From Erodium maritimum (taxonomy: Eukaryota > Streptophyta > Magnoliopsida > Geraniales > Geraniaceae): a stretch of DNA of 64,000 nucleotides. Position numbers and translations under genes: made by a program. The stretch covers positions 133,145,203 through 133,209,202 of the forward strand of contig OY997588.1 in the NCBI GenBank assembly GCA_963921825.1. The letters run 5' to 3'. Positions within the stretch are counted from its first letter, which is position 1. Every line of letters starts with the position of its first letter. Shown here piece by piece: positions 44,494-56,983 of the stretch. The notes beneath the pieces were generated by a model. That model was not told the origin of the DNA, did not search any database, and was given only the letters and a program-made list of their open reading frames with translations.

Positions 44494-45885
44494 GTGTAGG
44501 AAAGAGGAGAAATCTGGTGAGAACCATGTTTTAACGTAGGAACCGCGAGAACCAATCTAAGTCATCCATTTTGGAAATGGATGGATGAGATGCAATTGAG
44601 TAGTTGACTTGTTGACTGCAAAAAAACAGCACTTTTTAGTAAGTGGTAAGAGTTTTTTAGTAAAACTATCATATTATTTTTTTTAACCAATTCACTAATT
44701 TAATTTTTCCCGCTTCGTTTGAACTCCGATTGGCTTCAAACTTGCGCCATTAGTTTTGTTTTTTTAAGGGATTTCAATCAAGATCAGTCATGAATATATT
44801 TTGAAGCACGAAAAAAAAAAAATTCGGGGTTGATTTTTTTTTAAAAAAAATCTGGGTAATTTTTATCAACACTTTGCTCTGGATTTGTCAACACTATTAC
44901 ACTAGTTTTATCAACACTTTACACTGGTTTTATCACCTCATTTTCCAAAACTGATCATAATTTTATCACTTCATCGCGTGCTTTTTATGAACACTAGTTT
45001 TATCAACACTAAACACTAAGTTTATCATTAAATTACGTGTGTTTTATCACCCCCATCACATGTTTTTTTGAAGCACGAATTTTTTTTTATTTTGGGGCTA
45101 GTTTTTAAAGGAATTATATATGGGTAATTTTTATCAACACTTTGCTCTGGGTTTATCAACACTTTACTCTGTTTTTATCAACACTTTACACTGGTTTTAT
45201 CACCCCATTCTCCAAAACTGATCATGATTTTTATCATCTCATCACGTGCTTTTTATGAACACCAGTTTTATCAACACTAAACACTAGATTTATCATTGAA
45301 TTACGTGTTTTTTATCACCTCATCACAAGTTTTTTTTATCAACGTTAAACTCTAGTGTATCACACTTATTATCAAAATTGAAAATGGTTTTTATCACCTC
45401 ATTATTTGTTTCTTATCACCTCGTTACATGTTTTTTTTATCAACATTTAGCACTAGTTTGGTACTCCGATATAAAACATTTATTAGTGAAGATTTATCAA
45501 CGCTCAACATTATTTTTATCACCTTGATATAAATTTTTATTTTCGTGCTTCAAAATATATTCATGACTGATCTTGATTTAAAGCCCTTGAAAAAAGAAAA
45601 ATTTTGGCGCAAGATTGAAGTTAATCGGAGTTCAAACGAATCGGGAAATATTAAATTAGTGAATTGGTGGAAAAAAAATGGACAATTGTCCACATGACAC
45701 CATGCTATTACGATTATACCCTTGCTTGTGTGAGAATGGTTGAAAGTTGCGTGAATTTGGCTTGGAATGGGGTGATGATGTGGCATTTTGATGAGTGTTG
45801 GATCATAGAGGAGTGTGGCTAAGATTGGTTTTCGCGGTTCCTATGTTAAAAGTGGTTCTCAATAAATTTCTCCTCGTGTAGGAAA
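44494..45885. mobile_element. MULE 3: 1.4-kb element with about 330-bp inverted repeats
   Basis: GTGTAGGAAA flanks both ends (44494-44503, 45876-45885). The unit 44504-45875 begins and, inverted, ends GAGGAGAAAT. The terminal inverted repeats extend to about 44830 and 45540 (GGAACCGCGA, TTTGAACTCCGATT, CATGAATATATTTTGAAGCACGA). Between them lie direct repeats of TTTTATCAACACTTTACAC-type units over two halves (44870-45060 and 45125-45335). No coding. Confidence 0.88.
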
Positions 45886-46319
45886 AACATATATTTTTCT
45901 ACTTTCTCGTACATGACCCGTTAACAATATTTTTTTTTACAAAGTCAAACTGTTGGAGAGTCAACTATCGCTTTTTTTATATATAAAAAAAGGAGGGACA
46001 CATGACTGTTCAGATTTTGCAAAGGGAGTGAATTAAAGTAAAGTAAATGTGCCTGCAATCAGTACATTCATATCACTCAAAGGGATTAATACATCACAAA
46101 TCCAAGTTCACCACTTATTACACATATCATACAGCCCGTAGTCTTTTTTCTAGTTATTACATATGACACTGCAACCACACCCACCAGTCTTCTTGACTTG
46201 GCATTATATATTTTTGTGACACAATGTTTCACTTTTCTCCAAACACATTTTTATTTTACATTATTTCACAGACCATATCTTACAAACCAATACTTACCAA
46301 CCTCGTTGACACATCATGT

Positions 46320-49300
46320 TCAAGGATTAGTAAATTGGGTGCTGCAACGAACTCCCTTATCAGAGAAAGCCTCCATGAGCTTAGGGAAGATCTTGCCAAG
46401 CATGATCTTGAAACCGGTGGAGCTTCCACTTTGCTCTTCTCGCTTGTCCTCACAAGCAGAACCCACTGGAGCTCCTTCCACGTATGCCTTGCAAGCTACT
46501 AGAATCTGCTCAGCTTTCTCTTTGAAGTGCTCCTCCACAAGTGCCTCAAAGTGCTGCACAAACCAATTAATCTTGGGATGTCAATTTCACTGTCACCTTG
46601 AAGTCAATTAGTTAATAGAAATGTCAATGTACCTTTGGTGGCTTCCTGAGTAGATACAACATGGATCTGCAATTGCCAAGGAATGCATTTTCATTGTAGC
46701 TCAATGAGTTTTTCTCTCCCTCAGCTCTACCCACCTGTTTATCGTATCCAGCCTCATTGAAATAGGGCTTCTCATTAAGTACAAGGGCCTGGAGGGAGAG
46801 AAGAACTTGAAGAATGGTGGAAGTCCCTGGATTCCAAACTTCAGTGCCAGTGCCCGACCATGTATTAAGAAGGCTCAGACAGACCTTTCCAGATTCATAC
46901 AAGTTCGGGTTGACTTTCAGACCACCAGAATGATAGTGCACCAACTGCACAAAGGTTAAAGTCCGAGAAATCCATAAGTTTTCCTTACATATAATTTAAC
47001 CTTGTGATTTGTGCTAGTAAATTATACAATATGCTTGAGAATATTTGAAAAATCTAAAGCCTTTTATATAACTTACGGGTGGCTGAGCTGGGTACTCTGG
47101 AGGAAGAAATATATCAAAGAAAAATAGCCCATCATGATATGGAGTTCCAGGAGCCCCAACAATGGCTGCACGGAGGAGATCCATTCTGTCTTCATAGATA
47201 CGGACGAAGATTGTTTCTGTTGAAAAGACCAAAGATCTTCTCAGTCATAGCACCATGAAATACTTAATTTCTACCCATTTCATGCCTATTTTTATAGGTA
47301 CTGGTAACTCAAACCATTCCATAATATCATTTGTTTGATTCAATGGCATTTCATTATAGAAAAGAAATGATTGATATGGTGAATAGTGAAGTACAAACCA
47401 GGTAAATTTTTCTCTAAAAGGCTCCATTCTTGCTGAACTTTCTTCAACCAACTTCTTTGCACCTACAACAAAGAAAAATAAAATATAAATAGATTCCCAA
47501 GATTGTTTGGACCCATCAAGCGGTATGGCATACAGAGACACAGTTTCTTATCATACCTGGGAGGACACCAAACCTCTTCCAGCACCATCAAGAAAGTGGT
47601 GCTCCGAGCAGTCATTGACCATATCAAAGTTCCCAAACCTTTCTGAAATCTTGTTGGTTGAAGAAGATGGAGTATATGAATCATATTCTACCAATGGTTG
47701 TGCATCTGTGCAGAGATCACAAGCTTCTATTACCTCTTTCTCACATAGACTCCCAGAGTTATTTTCATCTTGAAAACTGTGGGTAGATGACGTGGAACCA
47801 AGGGATCCAAACAGGCTCGCAGCAATGCTTGTGAAAAACCCAATGGCGGATTGAGGGAAGAAATAGGCGCTAGACTCCAATGTGTACTTTCTGAGATCTT
47901 CAGCGGTGCAATTGTAACCCTGTCCAATAAGGTAATGTTATTTTGTTGTGACATATAATAGATAGAAAGCAGGGTATGCCAATTTGGAATTCCATTAAGG
48001 ATTAGGGTATATAAGATGTTTCATGTTTTCTTTCTGTTCTAGTCTTGATTTCTTTTTCTAGTAAATTACATGAGTGCGTAAAAGAACTTGCTTACACCAC
48101 TATTAGAGTAAATAGTGATACAATTCCATAGAAAACAGTATTCCCAAATGTCTGGATGATCACTTCAGAGAGAGAAAGAGAGAGAGATCCACCTTTCCAT
48201 ACTCGCCACAGGGTGGTTTATCATGGTCAATCATCTCTTGATTTAATTCCTCTACACTTCCTTCATAAAGCATAGCACTTGAAGTCAAACCTTCATGTTT
48301 ATCAAGCCGGGATATTTCATGAGGAGACACCTGTACAAGAGTTCAGCAGTTAATTTTAAAAACCCACCATGAAATACTGTCTAGGATTATTTTCTTGGGA
48401 TCCAAAAAGTTAAAAGTATGCTTCCTCCTTTTTTGCTAAAAGTAGCATTTGTATTACTTTTTTATGAATAGTGGAATGATTTCTTCTTAGAGTTAATTAG
48501 GACCAATGCATTATTATTTTCATTTCCAATCTCATTCTCACTATTATTAATCCTTCCAAATAAAAAGAGATTGAGATTCTCATTCACAAATGGTTGAATA
48601 TCTTTAACTTGAAGACGATACTGCATATAAATAGACACAAGGAAGATGAATATTCTCACTCCCATCAGGCCCGTCTCTATATATTTAGTGGCCTTAGGCG
48701 GAAATTTTAAAATGGGCCTTTTAACAATAAAATAGAAGAAATATTTTGATATTTTATTAATATAATTAATAATTATATATTTATATGGAAGGGATATAAA
48801 AAAAATTCACTCCTACAACTCGTCTAAATATATCTAATAACAAATTTTATATCTCATATACGATTAAAAATACTTTCAACAGTCTTTTATCCACAACGAT
48901 CTCCCCTTTTTCTTCTTATCCAAGCATGATGAATATTGTTTTCTTGTGTAGATTTTTTTCATCATTGTTATAATTAAAACACATAAAAATATTTTAAATT
49001 TTATTTTATTCTACTTGCTTTCATCGATGCAAAATCTTTAATAAAAGATTCAAGATAAATTTCTTGAAAAAAAATTCTTTCAATAGACAAAAGGCCATAC
49101 CATTCAACCTTTGTTGATCTCAAATAATTTTCAAATTTATTTTTTTGTTATAAATGTATCTAAAGCCCCCTTTTATGAATTTATTAAAGCTTCAATTTTA
49201 TAATAAAAAAATAAAATCATATTCATGTTTTCTATTTGACATTACAGAATAAAATTAGCACAAATGAAAAGATAGAACTTGATATAAGAAAATTTACGAA

Positions 49301-52188
49301 GCTTGTTCAAGATCTTGCTTAACATAGTTATTAAAAAGTTTCAAACTAAACCACTAATAGATTCAGGCTAAGATCTAAACTTTCATTGTAGAATGTTATA
49401 AATTATAAACTAATTAGTAAAAAAATTAAAAATTAATCAACAATTAATATTATTAATCTTTTATTACATCTTCGTGTCTGTTTTTGTTCTCTGCAACTAA
49501 GATTGAAATATCAAATAGTGATAAAAATTGATTTTTTTAGAAAAAAAATAGATATTGAGAAGAAATTGATAATAAAATAATAGAGCATTTGGAAAAGAAA
49601 GATGGGAAGTGGTGATTGAATAAAATCTAAAACTATACGTATATTTATATATATGATTTGGAAGAGAGAAAAATACTACAATAATAAAATTAAGTAAAAA
49701 AATTGAAAATGGTGATGAATAAAATCTAAAACTACACTCCTATTCATATATATGATTTTAAAAAGAGATAAAAATACCACTATAATTAAGTTAGGAAGAA
49801 GAGAAGTTGGTTTTGAAAACATGTTTTGGAAACATACTTAACTGGAAAAAAATGTCTGCAGAATGTGTACAAACAGTGATGCGTGGGCTTTATTTATTGA
49901 TGAGTGTGGGCTTTATTAACCGAAGAGTTTTCTTTTTAATAAACCGTGTACATATTATGGGCTTTCTATCATTAAGATTTTTTTATTTATTATGTGGCCT
50001 TCCCCCTCCTTGTGGCCTTAGGCGACCGCCTAATCTGCCAAGGAGTGGGGCCGGCCCTGACTCCCATGATTAAATTTCATTCCAATGAAAGTAAAAATAA
50101 AAACCTAATACGAATTATATTCTACAACATAATAAATAAAATGGTCTAGACAGAAATACAACCTCAGAAGAAAGATATATAATATAAATACTCTCCTTTC
50201 TCCTCTTTCGACTTTTAGTATGGATCTGGTTTAGTGATACAACATTCCAAATCTTAGTTTCCCTTATGTTCATTGATGCATGCATATTTGAAGTACTTGC
50301 ATCAATATATGTATTTTCTCTTTCCTAGAAATAACTCTAAACCAGAATATATTATTGCTTTAATAGATGTTTTCTGGTCCAATGTAACAAAACAATGGAA
50401 CTATCTATACATAAAACTCCCCACTTGGGTTGGCCTGTGTTATAGTCCCGAACTTGGATCAAGTTAAGGGATAGGTGTAGTGACATTAGTGGGAGAAAAC
50501 ACAATATCTCATGTAGCGTTCGTTAGATAGAACACAAGATCTCATATAGCATTCATTAGAGAGAACGCAAGATCTCGATAGAAACTGAAATTAAAGTTGC
50601 AAAGCCCAATACAGAACTTTAAATACTGTTAAATCTTATTTTGGATAGCCTATATGCTAAGGGCATCAACCCGTATGTGAGATTTTTTATTCAAGAACTC
50701 AAAGCTTTCTTCAAAAACTAGTCATGGTTAAGGTAATGCAGACTTATCACAAATTCTCAATCACCCTCTATTCCAAGTATAATAGCCAATCAAGAAAATT
50801 CAACATCTAATATTGGATAAACGAAGATGGAAATGTAGCACTCATACCTTTGTGATGAGACCATTCGCCCATTTCACCTCCACGGTGCCATCTGTGAAGC
50901 CCAAAACATTGCCAATGCAGGACAAGAAGCTTCCATCTTGAAGATTCTTGTCTTCGGGAGCAGTCTTATTAGCTTGTTCAACCAAATGACTATGGATACT
51001 AAAAACAGTATCCCCGAAGCAGTAGGAGTATTCAGGGTGCTCAACCAATTCATAAGCACTCATAGTCTCCTCCATCTGGTCTCCACCAAAATCATTTGCT
51101 GGCTCTGTGGCTAAAGCATTCCATTTAACCTTCACTGTTCTTTCCTTTGCATCCACACCCCTCACAACACCCCATCTTTGGCTGTGAGAAACATGAGGCT
51201 CATCCCAAGTGCCCTTTTCCAGAACAAACTGTCCAGGCCAAAACTCATGAGAATTAATTATGTTGATAGGGAGCAAGGACTGTGAGTCTAGTTCAAAGGA
51301 GTAACTCCTATCTTGCCACACAACATCAACTTTGGTTTTCTTCTTCATAATAACAAAAATTTCCTCAAAACATCTGTCTTTCATGAGCTTATTATTAGAT
51401 GCATCATGGCTTGTGTGCTCCATGAAACCTTGATTATCAGCAATTGCAAGTTTGCACCACTCCCCGAGTTGCCAGTTTGCATGCAAAAAGCATGACAACA
51501 AAGTTAGCTTTTCAGAATTCTGAAAACGCTGGGGAGCAGGCGAATTCAAATGAAAACCAACAGAAGCAGAGGCAATCCAATCAACAAGCACCAAACCTGC
51601 CTTTACAGAACAAACAGTTCCTTCAAGTTGGTGTTCCTTCCACTTACCACATAACCATCGAGAATTTGGAGCATTTGAGAGCTTGACTTTCACTCTCTGT
51701 CCTGGATAAAAAGGGTACTGTGGATCTTCAACTAAATTGGCAGAAACAGGTACAATTTTCTCTTGATCCATAGCAGAGACCTCACACTTCGTCCCATCAT
51801 CAAATAATATTGTGAGAGAGTCCACAATCTTATCAACCCTCCCGAGCCATGACCCTTGAACCACATAGTCCCCTACTGAAATGGAGCGAATCCTTGATAG
51901 TTTCTTGGAATTTACATCCTTTATGACTTTTCCATGAGCAGACTCCAAGTCAACTACCATGTCAACATTTATCACTTTTCCCATCTGCCCAGATGGATCT
52001 GTTGCCAAGCACACAACATCCCCATGCACGAACTCCCTCTCCAGTGAAAGGAAATCGTCAATTTTCCCAATGCTTTCCTCGAGGCTTGACAAAATGCTCT
52101 GAGCATGCCCGCCGTAGAAAAAATTAGCATCCTCGCTACCACTCTCACTATAGCTCTCCCAATCAGAGTCAGTAAGGATCATGTCCAT
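46320..52188 (-). CDS. PHO2: PHO2/UBC24-type ubiquitin-conjugating enzyme E2
   Basis: Seven coding exons on the minus strand: 50848-52188, 48193-48330, 47557-47919, 47399-47462, 47077-47216, 46633-46944 and 46320-46553. They give 863 aa with GT-AG junctions and matching phases. The long N-terminal region (MDMILTDSDWESYSESGSE...SYGGHAQ-like, RSISVGDYVVQGSWLGRVDKIVDS, YPFYPGQRVKVKL) is characteristic of PHO2. The UBC fold covers about residues 620-790, with active-site Cys704 in SGKVCLSLLNTWSGTGTEVWN. PHO2 acts at endomembranes and drives degradation of phosphate transporters and PHO1, limiting phosphate uptake and loading when phosphate is ample. Under starvation miR399 removes the transcript, and the leader here has the required sites. 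Arabidopsis PHO2 is somewhat longer (about 907 aa). The first coding intron (48331-50847) is enlarged by a hAT. No inactivating lesion is seen. Confidence 0.95.
48658..50067. mobile_element. hAT element (1.4 kb) in PHO2 intron, perfect 8-bp TSD ACTCCCAT
   Basis: ACTCCCAT lies at 48658-48665 and 50060-50067. The unit 48666-50059 starts CAGGCCCGTCTC and, inverted, ends CAGGGCCGGCCC, a familiar plant hAT terminus. GGCCTTAGGCG occurs near both ends. The AT-rich interior may hold transposase debris on the minus strand but no readable frame. Confidence 0.88.
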
Positions 52189-52748
52189 GATTTCAGATTC
52201 CTAAAACAAATGTATCAATGAGAAATATTTAAGAGATGCAGTAATGCACAAACATACAAGATTTAGGAGCAGATATTTTTAATAAGCAAGAAACCATAGT
52301 TAACAACTATATAGAGCTGTAACTGAAATAGTGTTTTTGGAAGAAGTTCTACAAGAACAATACATTCACTACAAAACAAAATTTCTAAACGAATAACATA
52401 TAATTAGAGATACTTCCAAAATTTTATGTTTAAACTATTATGAGAAGATGCCAAACTAACAAAAGTGGCACAAAGACAAATATAAGCATTATATAAGGGC
52501 AGAGAGGAGTACCAGAAAACTTGTTTCTTGAACAAATGTAGTAGTACACTGAACACTTGTGCTCCAAGTGTGATCAGATCAATCCAGCAATGAACTGTAT
52601 ATTTTTCAGGTTGACCTCGGGGTGCAATAATGATATGAGTCGGTATCTCCAACAGGATATTACAAACACCAACAGTCTAAAGGGGAGATCTGTTTCACGA
52701 AGATGAAATTCGGTACCGGATAAGAGAAGTCCACTAGGGACTCTTAAA

Positions 52749-52769
52749 TGCCAAAGGAGATTTGCCCTA
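52749..52769 (-). promoter_or_regulatory. miR399 target site 1 in PHO2 leader
   Basis: The plus strand matches mature miR399 over 20 of 21 positions (TGCCAAAGGAGATTTGCCCT then A instead of G), so the minus-strand transcript is complementary. Confidence 0.92.
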
Positions 52770-52800
52770 CAGGACAAGGAGTCAACTCAGGACTTCCAAA

Positions 52801-52821
52801 TTCTGAAGGAGATTTTCCCTA
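52801..52821 (-). promoter_or_regulatory. miR399-like site 2, degenerate
   Basis: Reads TTCTGAAGGAGATTTTCCCT plus A. It differs from miR399 at about five positions, including the 5' seed side, so cleavage is doubtful. Confidence 0.55.
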
Positions 52822-52854
52822 CAAGATAAGAGGAGTCAACCGAGGACTCCAGAA

Positions 52855-52875
52855 TGCCAAAGGAGATTTGCCCAA
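52855..52875 (-). promoter_or_regulatory. miR399 target site 3 in PHO2 leader
   Basis: TGCCAAAGGAGATTTGCCCA plus A on the plus strand; only the two 3'-terminal positions differ from miR399. Confidence 0.92.
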
Positions 52876-52953
52876 CGAATGGACTGAATGAAGCTTCCAA
52901 AAAGGATCTTCAAACGATAAAGTTTCCAAGAGGAGTCAATAAAGACTCCTCGA

Positions 52954-52974
52954 TGCCAAAGGAGATTTGCCCAA
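52954..52974 (-). promoter_or_regulatory. miR399 target site 4 in PHO2 leader
   Basis: Identical to site 3 over all 21 positions. Confidence 0.92.
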
Positions 52975-53222
52975 TAAAGGACGGAATGAAGCTTCCAGAA
53001 AGAAACTTCAGAAAATATATTTCCACCAGGGGAAGTAAGTTTCCCCAAGCCAGAACCGCTAAAGTAGACTTCTACGGGTTGGTGCAAAGCTGCTAAGTAA
53101 ATAAGCACGTGCAAAAGATGATATATTTTTTTCAAGTGAGGTTGAAGGTTCAAAATGATCGATGCAAATGATGCGTGTCCATCAAGGATGAACCCCTCCT
53201 CAACCAACCAGAAAGTATCTTA

Positions 53223-53244
53223 TGCCAAAAGGAGAATTGCCCAA
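53223..53244 (-). promoter_or_regulatory. miR399-like site 5 with bulge
   Basis: TGCCAAAAGGAGAATTGCCC plus AA: one extra A after position 7 and one substitution near the centre, which would weaken cleavage. Confidence 0.65.
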
Positions 53245-54478
53245 TGAAAGCTGAATCTTCACAGACGCTGCCAACTTATTAAAAAAATAGCTGTTTCCAG
53301 AAACAAAAATTCTACTGCATGAACTTGCTCCCAGCAAAGACAAAGTTTCTGCAAGCTTCACGTGTCAGCTAAACTGAAGAGTTCCTTCAACCAGCAGTAC
53401 TGTGTATGAAGATCAGACAAATCCGAGAGACCAAACAGAAACATCCCATAATCGTGGAGAGAACAATATCAATGAGAACCTTAATTCTGCAATATCAAGA
53501 GAGCTCCAATCACTGGTTTAAAATTCCCACAGAACCTGCAACAACCACATTGATAGAAACCTGTTAGGAAAATCAGTTAGGATCATGCTCATAAGTTAGG
53601 ATTTATGTACATACATATTGTAACGTATTTTCCTCTTAGGATTCAACTATTGTACCTATAAATAAAAATATTTCTAAAATTTACTATATGGATGGAAAGT
53701 GAAACAGAAACACCATATGAATTTTCAGTTTATATACCAAAAAAAAGACTGCATATTTCTGATAGATAGAGGAACAACCTGGTATGACAAATATTCTATG
53801 TAAGCAGTTACGTCAAGAAAGAAAGAAAGAATTATATCTTTTTACCCACAAATTGTTCATGATCTACTGACATACTAATCCTATAACAAACAAAGCATCA
53901 AAAAGGTCCACACAAGAAAACCCAAAATCTATTTATGATCAGACAAGGGAAAAAAGAAAACTAAAGCTAGAGGTAACCTAAAAAGGAAAGAAAAAAAAGT
54001 CACATCAACAAGTTCAAAATTGAGTAATAAGGAGAAGGATCAAAGCCACCAACAAAGCAAAATCAACCGTAAACACCGGTATTATAGATGTTATAACGAA
54101 CAAAAAAAGTTGAGAAAACAGAAATTACATATAAATAACAGCCTCGTGAGAATGAACATGAGCTACCGACCCAGAACGCAAGTCATGATCCGAATCGAAA
54201 ATGAACGGGTGGGAGAATCGAGAGAGACCCAGTTCGCAGGTCGAGCGGGCAGCGAGGGTGTTCAGGCCATGACCAAACCGGTGAGCTCGAGTTCGTCGAA
54301 CAATGCACAGCAGCTTCGCTTTGCTTCTCTTAGCTTCGAAGAAGAGAGTGTGGGAACAGTGATCGGAGGCTATGAGTGGAGTTTCCACAATCAATTCGGA
54401 TGGGGATTAAGAAATGCGATAAGGAAAGAGCAGAATGGACACTTTTGATTTGATATCCAATAATTAATTACACACATA

Positions 54479-54486
54479 GAATATAC
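54479..54486. promoter_or_regulatory. P1BS-like motif GAATATAC upstream of PHO2
   Basis: Matches GNATATNC, the palindromic site of PHR1-type phosphate-response factors. It lies about 100 bp beyond the probable first leader exon. Such motifs are frequent by chance in AT-rich DNA. Confidence 0.3.
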
Positions 54487-54489
54487 CAA

Positions 54490-55060
54490 CAGTATCATAC
54501 ACAATATGCCAACCAGTATTATTCCAACCGACTCGAAATGACGTTATTACCCTTCCTTCCTTATAGTCTTTTCCTGTTCCTTGTGACGCTAACTTAAAGT
54601 CTCCTTCCTCTTCCTGTGATTAACTAACTTAACAATTAAATAATTAAATCAAATGAGCAGAAACGCACCATCGATGGTCGTCGATCTTCCTGAATTAGTG
54701 CATCTAACAATGTCGTTGTCCAATCAAATCAATACTGTTTAATTATGGGACCGTAGTAAATTCCTATCAACCCTCTGTGCAAACTGGATATAAAAATATT
54801 CCTAATTCTGATGTTTTGATCTGATTAAAAACAGAAGACTTTGAGGATAAGAAAATCGACAACCCACAAAGATTGACGATGTTTGGTCAGGATGATCTTC
54901 ATCTAATCCAACTCCATACTTGATGGATACAAATGTTTGTATTACGTATGTGAGTCGAATATATTTCAAAACAACTTTAAGAATATGATAATTGGGATCA
55001 AGATAATTTTGTTTACATTCAAATTGTGGGTACGAGATAAAAAGAAGAATAGTGTGTGTA
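54490..55060. other. Spacer upstream of PHO2
   Basis: AT-rich, no gene or element end recognised. Confidence 0.45.
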
Positions 55061-55069
55061 TATAAACGT

Positions 55070-56422
55070 CTTTGGATCGGGTGGTGGGAATCCTAACTTC
55101 CTCTCCCACCCTGTGTTATGTCGTACCCCTTACATTTTTGACGGTTCGAATGACATCATTAATACTCCCACCATGTTCGTTCACGGTTTTTGTGAAACCG
55201 GAACGCAAGAGGAGGTTTCTTAAGAAGCACTCGGCCTTAGCCCTCTCTATACCGCCATCTTCTCCTGCACACACCCCTCTGATGTCACACAGACGTTTAC
55301 CGTTGAACTAGATCTCTCGCGCGTCTCTGTCCACCTTCAGTCGTCCCATGTCGCCCTTCTCCCTCGCTCTCTGTGTACGGTGATCTCAACCACCACGACC
55401 ATCCAAATGAGAGAAACAAGGGTGGTGTTGGGGTTTCCGGCGATACATCCAAGGCCCATTATGCCTCTTGAACCGGGCATACCTTTGGACCCGCGCGGTT
55501 GGAGTCTTGTCCCTCCTCTTATCTCGGAGTGGCAGAATTGTCGACTACGTTCGCCTATCCCGGTCTGTTATCATGGATGGAGGTCCTCTCGGGCCTCGGC
55601 TCTAATCCATGGCCAGGCATCCGATCGGCCTCGGAGCCCGATTCTCCCGCGCCCTCACCGAAAAAGAATGGATGAATTGCATGAGACATGTACGAGGGTT
55701 AGGGATGCACTCTTGCCCCCGGCGGCTCCTCGGTACCCGACTTCACGAGTGAGGTCCATCATCTTGCCTAAGACGTCTGTATATGTTGGGACGCCTTACC
55801 CAATCCGACCCTCCGGTCACATAAGGAGTCCATAGGAGGATTTGGTGACGCCCATTATCCTGTCTAATCGGGGTTGGGCACCCGGGCCACCATCACTCCT
55901 CTAGGTGGGTCTCTAGGTTTTCTCTTAGGGCCCCAAGAGGGAAGAGAAAGCAGGAGGAGTTGATAGGAAAGAAAGGAATTCGAGCGAGGGCTGCTAAGCA
56001 TTTCCGCTAAGGCCCATGAGGCCTTCAGCAATGGGTTGGATTGGAGAATTAGCAGTCGTCTCTCCACCATATCACGTGATCCCTCCCTACACCATGCACA
56101 TCTCCCCGATACTTCGAGATCTCGGTTGGCGGATCCACAATTTACAGATTATGAAGGGTAGGTCCTGGTCGAGACGGATATGATTTTTAGGTTAAGTATA
56201 AATAGTAGCTTTGAGTATTATCATATGAGTCTTAACTTTATGTTTGCTTTACTATTTTAAGTGTCAAAATAAAGTGTTTGGTCATTCGAAAACTCATATG
56301 CACCTTAGGTCTTTTTGAATAATTAGTTGTAGTTTATTTTTGAATGTACTGTTCTCTTCGTATTCTTCGTCGGGTGTAATCTCTTGTTATGAATAAAGTG
56401 TTCCTTATACTACCAAAAAAAA
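55070..56422 (+). mobile_element. ORF1-type retroposon with poly-A tail
   Basis: GC-rich text with open pieces 55072-55311 and 55380-55835 lacks a recognised domain. A T-rich 3' region and an A-run at about 56414-56422 follow. It is 1.35 kb long, with no ORF2 and no target duplication found. The interval 56423-56980 to its right holds nothing identifiable. Confidence 0.5.
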
Positions 56423-56983
56423 ACTTACGAAGACCGGCAAATGAAATCATCAGCATAAACTCGCCATGTTGCCATAATAACATTTTTAATACTGTGTTTA
56501 TATACTTATTTATTTGATGGTTGGATTAAGTTTGCTGAGGACATCCCATTCCCACAAGCCTAAGCATAGTTACATCAATCATAGAACAATGGATCTGGCT
56601 GGCAGATGGCACTGGCACAGAGAAGGCACCTTTACTAATTATAATAACGCCTTTGGTTGTAATTGCAATTTTCATATCCAGTAATGGCTTCACATGTTGC
56701 CAAAATTGGTATATAAATACAACTAAAAGTAGTCTTAATATCTTCATTTTCTATAATCCCACAGAATATGCTTTGCATCATACCTTTCTCAAAATACACA
56801 TATGATACTATCAAACCACTTATTTTGCAACTAAAATGTTAGCATTGGTGATGTATGATTATATTTAAATTTTGCGATTTAATTATATTGTATTTACAGT
56901 TATGTAAATTTAGAGAACCAAATATGTTTTTTACAGGTAAACGATTTGATATTATAAATGTAAACTTATAAATGACAGATAAA

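Larger units (their letters stand above)
52189..53535 (-). promoter_or_regulatory. PHO2 5' leader with miR399 site array
   Basis: The coding exon starts at an acceptor TTTTAG ending at 52201. Further upstream a strong acceptor (TTGTTGCAG, exon from 53535) opens a leader exon that contains all five miR399 sites. The donor of this exon, somewhere between about 52500 and 52640, cannot be fixed by eye. A first leader exon probably lies near 54130-54400. Arabidopsis PHO2 also has a long intron-containing leader with clustered miR399 sites. Confidence 0.7.

Noticed and set aside
46198..46611. 137-aa plus-strand frame
   Set aside because: Antisense shadow of the last PHO2 exon.
54020..54448. 142-aa plus-strand frame upstream of PHO2
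   Set aside because: Lies antisense over the probable first leader exon of PHO2 and shows no family features.
56526..56747. 73-aa minus-strand frame as a gene
   Set aside because: No homology recognised, no splice context, AT-rich spacer.
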